Assembly: GCF_003987275.1 (NCBI RefSeq)
Contig: NZ_PIQF01000001.1
Location: 372,001 to 436,000, forward strand
Reading direction: 5' to 3'
From: Idiomarina seosinensis
GTDB taxonomy: Bacteria > Pseudomonadota > Gammaproteobacteria > Enterobacterales > Alteromonadaceae
DNA: 64,000 nucleotides
Shown: positions 26,932 to 36,020 of the stretch, one piece after another
How positions within the stretch are numbered: position 1 is the first letter of the stretch
How the letters are laid out: each line of letters begins with the position of its first letter
Translations under genes and position numbers: made by a program
Notes under the pieces: model-generated
Seen by the model: the letters and a program-made list of their open reading frames with translations, nothing else
Told to the model about the DNA's origin: nothing
Database searches by the model: none

Positions 26932-29271
26932 ATGGAAATTATCATTTTATTGATTGTACTACTGGTTGTTGTATTGGCTGTTGGCGATATTCGCCGCAGT
27001 CTGGTTACAAAGCCAGTGTTTGCTCTTTTTAAGCGCATTTTACCGCCGCTGTCAGACACTGAACGTGAGGCAATGGAGGCTGGTGATGTCTGGTGGGATG
27101 GCGAATTATTTAGTGGTCGTCCTGATTGGCAGAAGCTGCTGGATATGCCAGAACCAACGTTGACTAAAGACGAGCAAGCCTTTGTCGACAATCAGTTGGC
27201 ACAGTTACTGGACATGCTGGATGATTTCAAAATTGTGCAGCAAGATCGGGACCTGCCTAAACCGGTATGGGACTTTTTGCGCAAAGAACACTTCTTTGCC
27301 ATGATCATTGGTAAGGAGTTTGGCGGTCTGGATTTTTCTCCAGCAGCAAACTCTTACATTGTATCGCGCATTGCAAGCCGCTCTATCAGCGCTGCAGTAA
27401 CCGTCATGGTCCCTAATTCACTAGGTCCAGGTGAACTATTAACCCACTACGGCACCAAAGAGCAACAAGAATATTGGTTACCCCGCTTAGCCGATGGCAC
27501 AGATATTCCTTGTTTTGCTCTGACCGGCCCGGAAGCGGGCTCTGATGCGGGCGCCATTCCTGATGAAGGGATTATTTGTAAGGGTGAACATAACGGAGAA
27601 CAAGTTGTCGGTATTCGACTGAACTGGTCTAAGCGCTATATTACCCTGGCCCCGTCAGCGACAGTACTGGGGCTAGCGTTTAAATTATATGATCCTGATT
27701 CGTTATTAGGTGATAAACGTGAGCTGGGTATCACTTGTGCACTTATTCCTACCTCCCATAAAGGGGTTGAGTCCGGTGACCGCCATTTCCCGTTAAACCA
27801 GGCGTTTTTAAACGGGACTACTTTTGGCAAAGATGTGTTTATTCCACTTGACTGGATTATTGGCGGCATCGACTATGCTGGTAAAGGCTGGCGGATGCTG
27901 GTTGAGTGCCTGTCGGCAGGGCGTGGTATTTCTTTACCTGCATTGGCTGCTGCATCGGGACATGTCACTCAACGGATGACTGGGGCCTATGCGTACGTAC
28001 GCCAGCAGTTTGGACTGCCGATAGGTGTTTTTGAAGGCGTTCAGGCTTCAATGGGTAAAATTGGCGGAACTAACTATACCCTCGAATCCATGCGTCGCTT
28101 AACCATCAGTGCGTTATGCCAGGGCAAAAGTCCGTCAGTAGTTACTGCCATGACGAAATATCACATGACCGAAATGGGTCGGCAGGTGATGGAACATGCG
28201 ATGGATATTCATGCGGGCAAAGGCATTCAATTAGGTCCGCATAACTACTTGGGCCACAGTTATATGGCGACGCCTGTCTCGATTACTGTTGAAGGCGCTA
28301 ATATCTTAACCCGCAATCTAATGATTTTCGGACAAGGTGCAACACGCTGTCATCCATATGTTCTGGAAGAAATGAAAGCGGCGGCTAACCCCGATGAAGA
28401 ACAGGGTATGAGAGACTTCGACTCATTGTTGGTAAAACACGTCAGCTTTGCGGTTGGTAATGTATTTAGCAGTCTATGGATGGCTCTCACTGGCTCTCGT
28501 TTTAATGAAACCCCGGTTAGCGGTGAAACCGCGCGTTGTTATCAGCATCTGACGCGTATGAGTCGGGGCCTGGCAATGACTTCTGATGTATCAATGCTGA
28601 TGTTGGGCGGTGATCTAAAGCGTAAAGAGATGATTTCGGCCCGTTTAGGCGATGTCTTGAGCCACCTTTATATGGCTTCTGCAGTGCTTAAGCGTTTTGA
28701 AGAAGAAGGCCGTCAGGCCGCCGACTTACCGTATGTTCATTATGCGGTGCAACATCACTTGCATGAAATCGGCAGTGCTTTTGATGGCTTTTTCCGTAAC
28801 TTCCCCAACCGGTTTGTTGCCTGGAGCATGCGCGCCTTAGTATTCCCTCTGGGTAATCACTTTAATGAGCCATCGGATCAGCTATTGCAGGACATCAGCA
28901 CGGATATGATGAAACCGGGAGTCACGCGAGATCGCCACACGTTCCTGTGCTATTGGAAAGATGACGAAAGCGATGCGACAGGACACATGGAAAAAGCGTT
29001 CTTGTCGATGTTGAAAATGAAAGACGTCTACAAAACACTGAGAAAGGCACAAAAACGTGGTGAACTGTCTTCAAACCTAAATGGTCAAGAGCTGGCTGAT
29101 GTCGCTTTAGAAAAAGGTCTGATTGATAACGAGACGGCCGAAAAGCTTGCTGAAACCGAGCGTTTACGCTTAACCGCTATCGGTGTTGATAGTTTCGCTG
29201 CTGGTATTTTGGAAAAAAATCAGTTTTACACGACCAAAGGCGACTTAAGAAAAGCCGCAGTTCGCGACTAA
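26932..29271 (+). CDS. fadE: Acyl-CoA dehydrogenase FadE
   Basis: 779 residues from the ATG at 26932, with GGAG six bases upstream (a TTG at 26920 would add four residues). First step of fatty-acid beta-oxidation, passing electrons to ETF and so to the ETF-QO encoded at 53502. An N-terminal hydrophobic helix suggests membrane association. The ACAD core has LTGPEAGSDAG and GMVEGAN-like TVEGANILTRNL with E454 at the usual catalytic position. The long C-terminal extension (DUF1974) is typical of FadE and distinguishes it from short mitochondrial-type enzymes. Confidence 0.96.
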   Translation: MEIIILLIVLLVVVLAVGDIRRSLVTKPVFALFKRILPPLSDTEREAMEAGDVWWDGELFSGRPDWQKLLDMPEPTLTKDEQAFVDNQLAQLLDMLDDFKIVQQDRDLPKPVWDFLRKEHFFAMIIGKEFGGLDFSPAANSYIVSRIASRSISAAVTVMVPNSLGPGELLTHYGTKEQQEYWLPRLADGTDIPCFALTGPEAGSDAGAIPDEGIICKGEHNGEQVVGIRLNWSKRYITLAPSATVLGLAFKLYDPDSLLGDKRELGITCALIPTSHKGVESGDRHFPLNQAFLNGTTFGKDVFIPLDWIIGGIDYAGKGWRMLVECLSAGRGISLPALAAASGHVTQRMTGAYAYVRQQFGLPIGVFEGVQASMGKIGGTNYTLESMRRLTISALCQGKSPSVVTAMTKYHMTEMGRQVMEHAMDIHAGKGIQLGPHNYLGHSYMATPVSITVEGANILTRNLMIFGQGATRCHPYVLEEMKAAANPDEEQGMRDFDSLLVKHVSFAVGNVFSSLWMALTGSRFNETPVSGETARCYQHLTRMSRGLAMTSDVSMLMLGGDLKRKEMISARLGDVLSHLYMASAVLKRFEEEGRQAADLPYVHYAVQHHLHEIGSAFDGFFRNFPNRFVAWSMRALVFPLGNHFNEPSDQLLQDISTDMMKPGVTRDRHTFLCYWKDDESDATGHMEKAFLSMLKMKDVYKTLRKAQKRGELSSNLNGQELADVALEKGLIDNETAEKLAETERLRLTAIGVDSFAAGILEKNQFYTTKGDLRKAAVRD

Positions 29272-29295
29272 TTAATTAGTCGCAAACGACGGCGC

Positions 29296-29344
29296 CGCGC
29301 TTTACTGTCAGTAGTGTTACTGCAGTGAAGCGCGTTTTTGTTTT
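29296..29344 (+). terminator. Terminator of fadE, reaching into the end of the S41 gene
   Basis: CGCGCTTTACTG (29296-29307) pairs with CAGTGAAGCGCG (29323-29334) with one G-T wobble. Inside, CAGTA/TACTG extends the helix, and TTTTTGTTTT follows. The convergent S41 gene's stop codon (29317-29319) lies within the hairpin. Confidence 0.88.
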
Positions 29345-30654
29345 AAGTTATAAAAAACCGGCGGCTCGACTTTATCTTGTTGTGAAAGTTGTGCCGCCTG
29401 TTGCAGGTTCTCCGCACTAACTGCCGGGCAACTGCCTGTCTCAATGTAATCACGAGCGGCGGCGGTGATAGGATCCTGAAAACTACCCCAGTCAGCCACA
29501 ATTTCATCTTCGACCTGGCAAGTCGGGGCTAAACCGTCAAAATAGCGCCCTTCACCTTCTGAGTTAACGGTTTCGAAATTGATCGCAAAAGTCACTTTAT
29601 CGCACAAGTCATTGGGCATCTGACCGACTGGCTTACCGCAGGTTCTATTACCAATAACGGTTACGTCAATATGTGGCTTCAATGAATTAATTATCAGTTC
29701 TGAAGAAGAGCAACTGGCACCGGTAGTCAGGATAACCACGCTATCTAAATCAAGCTGTTGTACACCATCAACCAAATTAAACTCCAATGTCTGATTCTGA
29801 TCCTGATTCTGTTGATTAAATCGGTACTCGACGAAAGTCTTTCCCTGAACATTGGTGCCGGCTGTTTGCGTGGCTGTCTGATTCGCGTAGCGAATTAAGC
29901 CGCCACTGTTGTAGCGAACATCAATAACCAGTTGCTGTACATCTTGTTGCTTGAACTGATTAAACGCCTGGTTCAGATCGCTGCCGGTGCGATTGATAAA
30001 ACTGTCGAGGGTAAAGTAGCCAACTGGCTGCTGGTTAATCGTCCAAACCTGGGTACCCATTACTGTGTTAGTTTCGACAACTGCTTTACTGAGCAACTCG
30101 GTAAACTCTTCGCCACTCGGCTTGCGCCACCTAATTTCGCGGGTTACGCCTGGTTCGGATTCGCCAAAAACACCACTATATTCACCATTAGCTAAAAGCT
30201 CAGCGACGCTTACACCATCAATAGCAATCAGGCTATCGCCGCGCCGCATCCCAGCATCCCAGGCTGGAGAATCCTGATAAACAAAACGCAGCTTAATTTG
30301 GTCGGAATTGACTTGCTGCTGAGAAAAGCCAAAGCCGACATATTCAGCACTGACAAATAGCGACTCGTATTCTTCTTCAGTCAAAATATAGCTGTAGGTG
30401 TCTTCCGCAACGCGCAATTCCTCAAGTACTGCGTAGACGTCCTCAAATGCTTCAGGATCGAGCTCATCCTGAAGCTGGTCAGCCCAAAAATAGTCGGTTT
30501 TCATATAGTTGAAAAAGCGCTGATTCTGGTCCGCTACGGAACAACTGGCAAAGTTACTGCCGTTGTTATTGTTGCTGCCGGAATCAGAAGAACCGCCGCA
30601 AGCGCTGAGTGCGGCGGAGCAAGCAAGAACTAAAAGCGTTTTTTGACTGTTCAT
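29317..30654 (-). CDS. S41-family (C-terminal-processing type) protease lipoprotein
   Basis: 445 residues, exported lipoprotein with lipobox L16SAC19 followed by GGSSDSGSNNNNGS, a flexible linker. A PDZ-like segment (YVGFGFSQQQ to AIDGVSVAELL) precedes the S41 core. The nucleophile serine is in TTGASCSSSELI and the general-base lysine in CGKPVGQ. Natural substrates are unknown; such lipoproteins usually act in the periplasm. Glutamine/asparagine-rich surface loops are notable (RFNQQNQDQNQ). It is not in an operon. Upstream are two short inverted repeats shared with the nagZ promoter gap. Confidence 0.88.
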   Translation of the reverse strand: MNSQKTLLVLACSAALSACGGSSDSGSNNNNGSNFASCSVADQNQRFFNYMKTDYFWADQLQDELDPEAFEDVYAVLEELRVAEDTYSYILTEEEYESLFVSAEYVGFGFSQQQVNSDQIKLRFVYQDSPAWDAGMRRGDSLIAIDGVSVAELLANGEYSGVFGESEPGVTREIRWRKPSGEEFTELLSKAVVETNTVMGTQVWTINQQPVGYFTLDSFINRTGSDLNQAFNQFKQQDVQQLVIDVRYNSGGLIRYANQTATQTAGTNVQGKTFVEYRFNQQNQDQNQTLEFNLVDGVQQLDLDSVVILTTGASCSSSELIINSLKPHIDVTVIGNRTCGKPVGQMPNDLCDKVTFAINFETVNSEGEGRYFDGLAPTCQVEDEIVADWGSFQDPITAAARDYIETGSCPAVSAENLQQAAQLSQQDKVEPPVFYNLKQKRASLQ

Positions 30655-30658
30655 AATC

Positions 30659-30744
30659 TACCTAAATGTTATTTTTTTGTGTGCTTAGGTAAGAGTAAAC
30701 CAGTCGAAAAAAAATCAACAGAGGGATAGCTAAAAATATTAGCT
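30659..30744. repeat. Two short inverted repeats in the S41/nagZ divergent gap
   Basis: TACCTAA (30659-30665) and TTAGGTA (30685-30691) are 19 bases apart, next to the S41 start. AGCTAA (30728-30733) and TTAGCT (30739-30744) flank AAATA nearer nagZ. The region is A/T rich; they could be operator sites or promoter elements, but no known protein is suggested. Nothing else is seen in 30655-30791. Confidence 0.4.
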
Positions 30745-30791
30745 CTGGCACACTGACAGCGCTGAAAATAATTACTTAAAAGAGGAACACC

Positions 30792-31811
30792 ATGGCCCAG
30801 GTTATGATCGATATTGCTGGAACAGAATTAACCGAAGAAGACAAAACGCTTCTTGGTCATCCTGATGTTAACGGATTGATTCTTTTCACCCGTAATTTTC
30901 AATCACTGACTCAGCTATCGGAGCTTTGCCAGCAAAGCCGCGAGGCGGCGAAAAAGCCGCTGTTAATAGCGGTAGATCATGAAGGCGGACGAGTTCAGAG
31001 GTTTCTTCAGGGCTTTACCTTAATCCCTGCAATGGCTGACTTTGCTTACCTGGATGATACCGCGCAACAATTGACGTTAGCCCGGGATATGGGGTGGTTA
31101 ATGGCAGCAGAGGTAAAAGCAGCGGGTCTTGATATTAGTTTTGCGCCGGTGTTGGATATTAACGATGTGAGTGACGTTATCGGTGACAGAGCATTTGCGG
31201 ATAATGCCAGCGACGTGGTGACTTTGGCTTCTGAGTTTATTGCTGGTATGCACGAGGCGGGCATGGCAGCAACAGGCAAGCATTTTCCAGGGCATGGTTC
31301 GGTGCAGGCAGACTCGCATGTCGCTATCCCGGTGGACGAACGTGATAAACAGTCGATTTTTGCCAGCGATTTACCACCGTTCAGAGCCTTTGCGAAAAAA
31401 CTCGACGCGGTAATGCCTGCACACGTTATTTATTCGCAGGTGGATGAACAGCCAGCGGGTTTTTCACGCTATTGGTTGCAAACGGTGTTGCGTCAGCAAC
31501 TCGGCTTTGATGGAATGATTTTTAGTGACGACTTATCCATGCATGGTGCGACAGTGGTTGGCAATATGCAAGCTCGTGCTGATGCTGCGTTAACAGCCGG
31601 TTGCGACATGATTTTGGTCTGCAATGATCGCGCTGCGGCGGTGGAACTGTTGCAGCATGAGTTGCCAGAGACGAACGCAGCGAGCCAACAAAGGTTTACC
31701 CGGATGTTGTCGGGTGACGTTTCTATGGCAATGGATGAGCTGCAACGCACTGACCGTTGGCAGCGCGCACAGCAAGGTATAGAAACTATTCGTAAGGCAG
31801 TGGGTCGTTAA
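30792..31811 (+). CDS. nagZ: Beta-N-acetylhexosaminidase NagZ
   Basis: 339-residue GH3 cytosolic enzyme of cell-wall recycling; releases GlcNAc from 1,6-anhydroMurNAc peptides. Catalytic histidine loop [17 protein letters not shown] and the nucleophile Asp in FSDDLSM are present. It starts at the ATG at 30792 with GAGGAAC upstream. Its last 26 bases overlap the convergent queC gene. Confidence 0.96.
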   Translation: MAQVMIDIAGTELTEEDKTLLGHPDVNGLILFTRNFQSLTQLSELCQQSREAAKKPLLIAVDHEGGRVQRFLQGFTLIPAMADFAYLDDTAQQLTLARDMGWLMAAEVKAAGLDISFAPVLDINDVSDVIGDRAFADNASDVVTLASEFIAGMHEAGMAATGKHFPGHGSVQADSHVAIPVDERDKQSIFASDLPPFRAFAKKLDAVMPAHVIYSQVDEQPAGFSRYWLQTVLRQQLGFDGMIFSDDLSMHGATVVGNMQARADAALTAGCDMILVCNDRAAAVELLQHELPETNAASQQRFTRMLSGDVSMAMDELQRTDRWQRAQQGIETIRKAVGR

Positions 31812-32442
31812 GACCATTAGCGGCAAATGCCTCCAGCCGTTCGATACAGGCACCGCATTTGCCGCAGGCTTTGTCACGGCCGTTGTAGCAGGTCCAGGTT
31901 TTTTCATAGTCCAGCCCCATGCGGATGCCATCGGCCAAAATTTCATTTTTGTCATCCTCCAGGTAGGGAGCGACAACTGCAACTGGCTCGTAATTCGCTA
32001 ACTGACTGACCACATTCATTTGTCGAACAAACTCAGGGCGACAATCCGGATAGATTGCATGATCGCCGGAGTGAGCTCCATAATAAACGGCACTGGCTTG
32101 TTCCGACACCGCGTAGCCAATAGCCAAAGACAGTAGAATCATATTTCGGTTAGGAACTACTGTCGACTGCATTGACTGCTCTTGATAATGACCTTCCGGA
32201 ATCTCAATATCGTCAGTCAATGAACTGCCGGCCAACAGGGTGTTTATCGCGGTTATATCGACCACTTTATGCGGCACGCCAAGCTCTGCACAGACCTTTG
32301 CAGCAACGTCCAGCTCTTTAACGTGGCGCTGACCATAGTTAAAGGATAAGGCTGAAACCTCATGCCCTTGCTGTAATGCTTTGTTGAGAACCGTAAAAGA
32401 ATCCATGCCGCCGGAATAAATCACTACGACTTTTTGTGACAT
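31786..32442 (-). CDS. queC: 7-cyano-7-deazaguanine synthase QueC
   Basis: Makes preQ0 from 7-carboxy-7-deazaguanine, ammonia and ATP on the way to queuosine. From the ATG at 32442 it is 218 residues (E. coli 231). The PP-loop is YSGGMDS at the N-terminus and the zinc-binding cysteines are in the C-terminal [19 protein letters not shown]. The open frame extends upstream to 32631 across queE, which is not credible; GGAGA about eight bases before the 32442 ATG decides the start. It is divergent from queE. Confidence 0.96.
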   Translation of the reverse strand: MSQKVVVIYSGGMDSFTVLNKALQQGHEVSALSFNYGQRHVKELDVAAKVCAELGVPHKVVDITAINTLLAGSSLTDDIEIPEGHYQEQSMQSTVVPNRNMILLSLAIGYAVSEQASAVYYGAHSGDHAIYPDCRPEFVRQMNVVSQLANYEPVAVVAPYLEDDKNEILADGIRMGLDYEKTWTCYNGRDKACGKCGACIERLEAFAANGLNDPLPYE

Positions 32443-32463
32443 TCGCCATCTCTCCGTTATAAT
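32434..32463 (+). promoter_or_regulatory. Sigma-70 promoter of queE
   Basis: TTGTGA (32434-32439), 18 bases, perfect TATAAT (32458-32463). Transcription would start near 32470, just downstream of the first ATG of the queE frame (32468), which points to the ATG at 32492 as the true start. The -35 overlaps the first codons of the divergent queC. Confidence 0.65.
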
Positions 32464-32491
32464 TCGTATGCCACCCATCTTAACCAATGCT

Positions 32492-33163
32492 ATGACGTAT
32501 CGCATCAACGAAATTTTTGAAACTTTACAAGGGGAAGGAACCTTTACCGGTGTTCCCTCTATTTTTATTCGCCTGCAGGGTTGTCCAGTCGGCTGTCCCT
32601 GGTGCGATACCCAACATACCTGGGAAACCAATGCCGAGGATCAGGTATCGATAGCTAGCATGTTAAGCAAAGACAGCGCTTCTTCGGCCTGGGCAGAAAT
32701 GACGGCCGAGGATATCGTCGATACCTTTCGCACACAGGGCTATCAGGCAAAGCATGTGGTCATCACCGGTGGTGAACCCGCGATGTTTGATTTGTTACCA
32801 ATGGCAGAGGCACTTGAGGCAAACGGTCTGCAACTGCAAATCGAAACCAGCGGTACCTTTGAACTGCTGGTCTCGGAACGCACCTGGGTAACGGTATCCC
32901 CCAAATTGGATATGCCCGGCGGATATCTGGTACGCCCCGATTGCATGAGCCGCGCCAACGAAATAAAACACCCGGTCGCTATGCAAAAACATATTGATGC
33001 TCTGGATGCGTTATTAGCCCGATCTCAGCTACGTGATGACGTACAGATTTGTTTGCAACCGATTAGCCAGCGGCCGCGCGCAACGGAACTGGCAATGAAG
33101 ACCTGCATAGCACGTAACTGGCGGCTGTCGGTTCAGTTGCACAAGTACCTCAACATCGAGTAA
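32492..33163 (+). CDS. queE: 7-carboxy-7-deazaguanine synthase QueE
   Basis: Radical-SAM enzyme that converts 6-carboxytetrahydropterin to 7-carboxy-7-deazaguanine, the step before QueC. From the ATG at 32492 it is 223 residues, equal to E. coli QueE, starting [16 protein letters not shown]. The [4Fe-4S] motif is CPVGCPWC (Cx3Cx2C). GGEPAMF and the C-terminal LHKYLNI are typical. An upstream in-frame ATG at 32468 precedes the predicted start site. Divergent queC/queE keep the preQ0 genes together; queD and queF are not in the window. Confidence 0.96.
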   Translation: MTYRINEIFETLQGEGTFTGVPSIFIRLQGCPVGCPWCDTQHTWETNAEDQVSIASMLSKDSASSAWAEMTAEDIVDTFRTQGYQAKHVVITGGEPAMFDLLPMAEALEANGLQLQIETSGTFELLVSERTWVTVSPKLDMPGGYLVRPDCMSRANEIKHPVAMQKHIDALDALLARSQLRDDVQICLQPISQRPRATELAMKTCIARNWRLSVQLHKYLNIE

Positions 33164-33257
33164 GCCTTTTACTACTTTCGTCAATGCCCGGTTAGCGGCT
33201 GCCTATACTCAGACCTTTCAGTGACAATCCCGTTGCTGACTTTGTCTGGAGGCCGCT

Positions 33258-33536
33258 ATGCAGCCCAAAACTTCTCGCCGTAAGATCGCCGGTCAGGGGA
33301 TGACCGAATATATTATTATCGTTGCGCTAATTGCCGTTGCGGCTATTGGTGTTTACTCGCTGTTTGGTAAGTCGATTCGTAATCAGGTCGCGGGACTGGC
33401 TAAGGAAATTACTGGTCAGTCGTCCAGTCAGCAGTTAAACAGAGCTCGTCAGTCATCACGAACTGCCGGAACCAATGCCAATCAGGATATTAATTTAGGT
33501 AACTACGACGAAGCCACTGAACAGGGCAATCAATAA
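33258..33536 (+). CDS. flp: Flp-like type IVb pilin, first gene of the Tad operon
   Basis: 92 residues with a class III signal: RRKIAG then QGMTEY, so cleavage after Gly leaves Glu at +5 and Tyr at +6 as in Flp pilins, followed by a 20-residue hydrophobic helix (IIIVALIAVAAIGVYSLFG). The hydrophilic tail of about 50 residues (SSSQQLNRARQSSR..) is longer than in most Flp pilins. The RBS is TGGAGG. Upstream (33164-33257) only a TATACT -10-like box at 33204-33209 without a good -35 is seen. It heads a run of genes with gaps or overlaps of a few bases through 41947. Confidence 0.85.
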   Translation: MQPKTSRRKIAGQGMTEYIIIVALIAVAAIGVYSLFGKSIRNQVAGLAKEITGQSSSQQLNRARQSSRTAGTNANQDINLGNYDEATEQGNQ

Positions 33537-34790
33537 GTGGACCGCCGGGCTTCAATGACTCACCAACGAGGTCAGACACTGATGCTGATGGCGGTTGCTG
33601 TTTTTCTGATGGTACTGTTATTGATTGCAGCCACGCGCATGGGCGAGCATGCCCGCCGCCAATGGTATATGCAGAGTGTGGCTGATAACGCGGCTCACAG
33701 CGGGGCGGTGCTGATGGCGCGGCAACTTAATTTATCGGCGATTTTGAACCGGGCATTAATTGGTAACCAGGTGGCGATGGGGCAGTGGGTTGGTCTGGCC
33801 AGCTGGATGGCAATGATCACCCGGTTTGGCAAAAATGCTTCCTGGGTAATAGGGCTGATACCCGGTTTACAGGCGGCGGCAATCAAACTTAATAGTATCG
33901 TCGGTAAGGCTGAGCAGATGACCGATAAGTCGGTACAGGTGTTGCTCTATTTCCACAGTGGTGTGATTAAAGCGATTTCTCTGGCGCAGGTGGGGCTGGA
34001 AACCTCGATGATTGTTGAAACGCCGTTTTCGGTCCATAAGGTGATTGAACAACACGATGAAAAACTCGAAGCCTCTTTGTATCAGGGCGGCAGTATTGCA
34101 CCGTTCCCGGGCCTCTGGTGGCGTTTCACTGATAGCCACAGTACCCGCAATAAAAAAAGTTCCGAATTTTTTAAACAGCTTACCCTTAAAAGTCGCGATC
34201 CTTTTACCACCAGAAGAACTTATCGCTGGGGCTCGATTAAGTTACTAAAACTTGAGAAAGCGGGTGGTAATGAGCTGCAGTCAATGCCGGGCGGGCGCTG
34301 GAACTGGAATGCGTTAGATTCGCTCGCCGTTCATGCCTACTTACCGAATCCTCTCGGCTGGGGCTGGGAAGTTGTTAAGGCAGCGGGTTGGGGCGCCCGA
34401 GCGGCTTACAGCAAATATCGTCGTTCCCGGTGGTATCACAAATCGTACGGTAACGCATTTAAGGTTAATAAATGGGTATCACGAACCGGCTGGAATGCAA
34501 TGCGCTCATTTCGGGTACAAACTCTGCCGTTTAGTTATTTGCGGTTAAGAGAGGGTAACCCCTATGGCGCTCACGCTATCGTAGTAAAAATTTCCGACCC
34601 GGAGACTCAACAAGTCACCCACGCGCGCGCCGAGGTTCACTTTTCACGACCGTTATCGATTTTTCCGCGCGGCGACCGGAAACAGGAAAAAGCCAATCTG
34701 TTTAATGCCTTATGGGAGCCTAAGCTGGTGCCGCTGACGGCGACCGATAAAGTGACTATTGCAGCACGCGAGATTGTGATTGATGACTAA
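33537..34790 (+). CDS. tadG: TadG-like pilus-assembly protein
   Basis: 417 residues with one N-terminal helix (LMLMAVAVFLMVLLLIAAT) after HQRGQ, then a long periplasmic part rich in Trp, Lys and Arg. The N-terminus matches the TadG_N (putative Flp-pilus assembly) pattern with VADNAAHSGAVLMARQLN. The rest has no domain I recognise; the usual VWA domain of TadG is not evident. GTG at 33537 abuts the flp stop (AGGG nine bases upstream); an ATG at 33555 is the alternative start. Confidence 0.7.
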   Translation: MDRRASMTHQRGQTLMLMAVAVFLMVLLLIAATRMGEHARRQWYMQSVADNAAHSGAVLMARQLNLSAILNRALIGNQVAMGQWVGLASWMAMITRFGKNASWVIGLIPGLQAAAIKLNSIVGKAEQMTDKSVQVLLYFHSGVIKAISLAQVGLETSMIVETPFSVHKVIEQHDEKLEASLYQGGSIAPFPGLWWRFTDSHSTRNKKSSEFFKQLTLKSRDPFTTRRTYRWGSIKLLKLEKAGGNELQSMPGGRWNWNALDSLAVHAYLPNPLGWGWEVVKAAGWGARAAYSKYRRSRWYHKSYGNAFKVNKWVSRTGWNAMRSFRVQTLPFSYLRLREGNPYGAHAIVVKISDPETQQVTHARAEVHFSRPLSIFPRGDRKQEKANLFNALWEPKLVPLTATDKVTIAAREIVIDD

Positions 34791-35310
34791 AGGACAAGTA
34801 GTGGTCGAAGCACTGGTCGGGCTAACGTTACTGTTGTTGGCGGTATTGATGTTATCGGAGCATTTGTTCCCGGCGGCTTCGGGCAATCAACAGCAACTGG
34901 TCGACAACCGCTCCGCTATCTGGTCGCGGCAGGCGGATCTTAGTCAGTTGCAGGTGAGTGACGATTACGCCTCGGCCAAATATACCGGCAAACTGTTAAA
35001 TGGCCTCAGCCAGCTGGTGGAACTGGACTTTGAGGTCGATAACTTACACCGCACTAACAACCAAGAGACTGAGGTTGCCAGTATCTACCCAATGGCAAGG
35101 ATCACCGACAGCTGGTCCGCACAAACAGAATCGGCGTTGTCTAAACGGCCCGCCTTATTGGTGGTTAATTCACTGTTATCTAACGGTCTGGTGAAACTGA
35201 TTCAGGACGGTATTGGCTGGCTACCAATCGCCAGGGAAGTGCACTCCAGTTCGTTAAAATTTGGTCATATCGACTCTGACGTGGTGCCGCCTATGGCGCT
35301 AAAACATTAA
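34783..35310 (+). CDS. tadE: TadE-like minor pseudopilin
   Basis: 176 residues. The N-terminus MTKG-QVVVEALVGLTLLLLAVLML has a short basic leader, Gly cleavage site and Glu at +5, the pattern of TadE/TadF pseudopilins. The remainder is a hydrophilic periplasmic domain without recognised motifs. Its ATG overlaps the stop of the upstream gene by eight bases, indicating translational coupling. Confidence 0.65.
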   Translation: MTKGQVVVEALVGLTLLLLAVLMLSEHLFPAASGNQQQLVDNRSAIWSRQADLSQLQVSDDYASAKYTGKLLNGLSQLVELDFEVDNLHRTNNQETEVASIYPMARITDSWSAQTESALSKRPALLVVNSLLSNGLVKLIQDGIGWLPIAREVHSSSLKFGHIDSDVVPPMALKH

Positions 35311-35319
35311 TTAAAGGGC

Positions 35320-35838
35320 ATGGGGCAGGATATGGATATCCCGACAGGCTTTGAACAGTGGCAATGGCAACCACAATCGATTAACCACTTTACTCAAGTG
35401 ACTGCGTATCGGCTCAGTAAACCCGAGCAACCTGACTGGGCGCAACTAAATCGTTGGTATCCGGAGTGCACCGAGGCCCGGCTGAATAACTACTGGGTAT
35501 GTCCCATACAGGGCAAAACCTGGACCTTTTTCGAATATCAGCAGGGCCAGTGGGTATTAATGCCGCTCACCGCGCCATCGCTACGTCAGCAGTCACCATT
35601 GCCGTTGGGGCTGGATCTAATCAGTGTGAATGAACAAAACGGTCATAGCGTCTGGCTCTATTTTAGTAACCGGCCGATGAATCTATTAAAACGCCAGCTG
35701 CAGTTTCGGCTGGGACAGCGCATTGCTGCTAAGTCCAGCTTAGACGAGACGGATGACTACTGGTTATTAAAGGATGATGACGGTCGCTTGATTTTCAGCG
35801 AGCACGGCGACTGGACCTTTGTCGTGCTGCTTCGCTAA
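35320..35838 (+). CDS. Unknown protein within the Tad operon
   Basis: 172 residues, hydrophilic and very rich in Trp and Gln; no signal peptide, membrane helix or domain that I recognise. Two starts are possible, the ATG at 35320 (AAGGG close upstream) and the ATG at 35332 (GGGG six bases upstream). It lies nine bases after the TadE-like gene, and the next gene's ATG overlaps its stop (TAATG), so it belongs to the operon and probably acts with the pseudopilins. Without a signal it should be cytosolic unless exported with a partner. Confidence 0.7.
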   Translation: MGQDMDIPTGFEQWQWQPQSINHFTQVTAYRLSKPEQPDWAQLNRWYPECTEARLNNYWVCPIQGKTWTFFEYQQGQWVLMPLTAPSLRQQSPLPLGLDLISVNEQNGHSVWLYFSNRPMNLLKRQLQFRLGQRIAAKSSLDETDDYWLLKDDDGRLIFSEHGDWTFVVLLR

Positions 35839-36020
35839 TGCAGCAGGGTCAGGCAACGCTCGAGTGGCTCATAATGGCTTTAACAACCATCGCTTTATTA
35901 TGGGCAGCTGACAGTCAGTTTGATCTGGTTGCACAGCTGCGACTGTTGGGTGAACAAGTCATCCAGCATTTTTTCTTTATCTTTAACTACGTTTCGTTAG
36001 TGCCAGGGAGCGGCTTGTGA
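35838..36020 (+). CDS. Small pilin-like protein
   Basis: 60 residues. MQQG-QATLEWLIMALTTIALLWAA carries a Gly cleavage site and Glu at +5 followed by a hydrophobic helix, the minimal class III prepilin pattern. The rest is short and partly hydrophobic (FFFIFNYV). It overlaps the previous stop (TAATG) and the next start, so it is expressed with the operon. It could be a minor pilin or a scaffold for the pilus base. Confidence 0.6.
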   Translation: MQQGQATLEWLIMALTTIALLWAADSQFDLVAQLRLLGEQVIQHFFFIFNYVSLVPGSGL

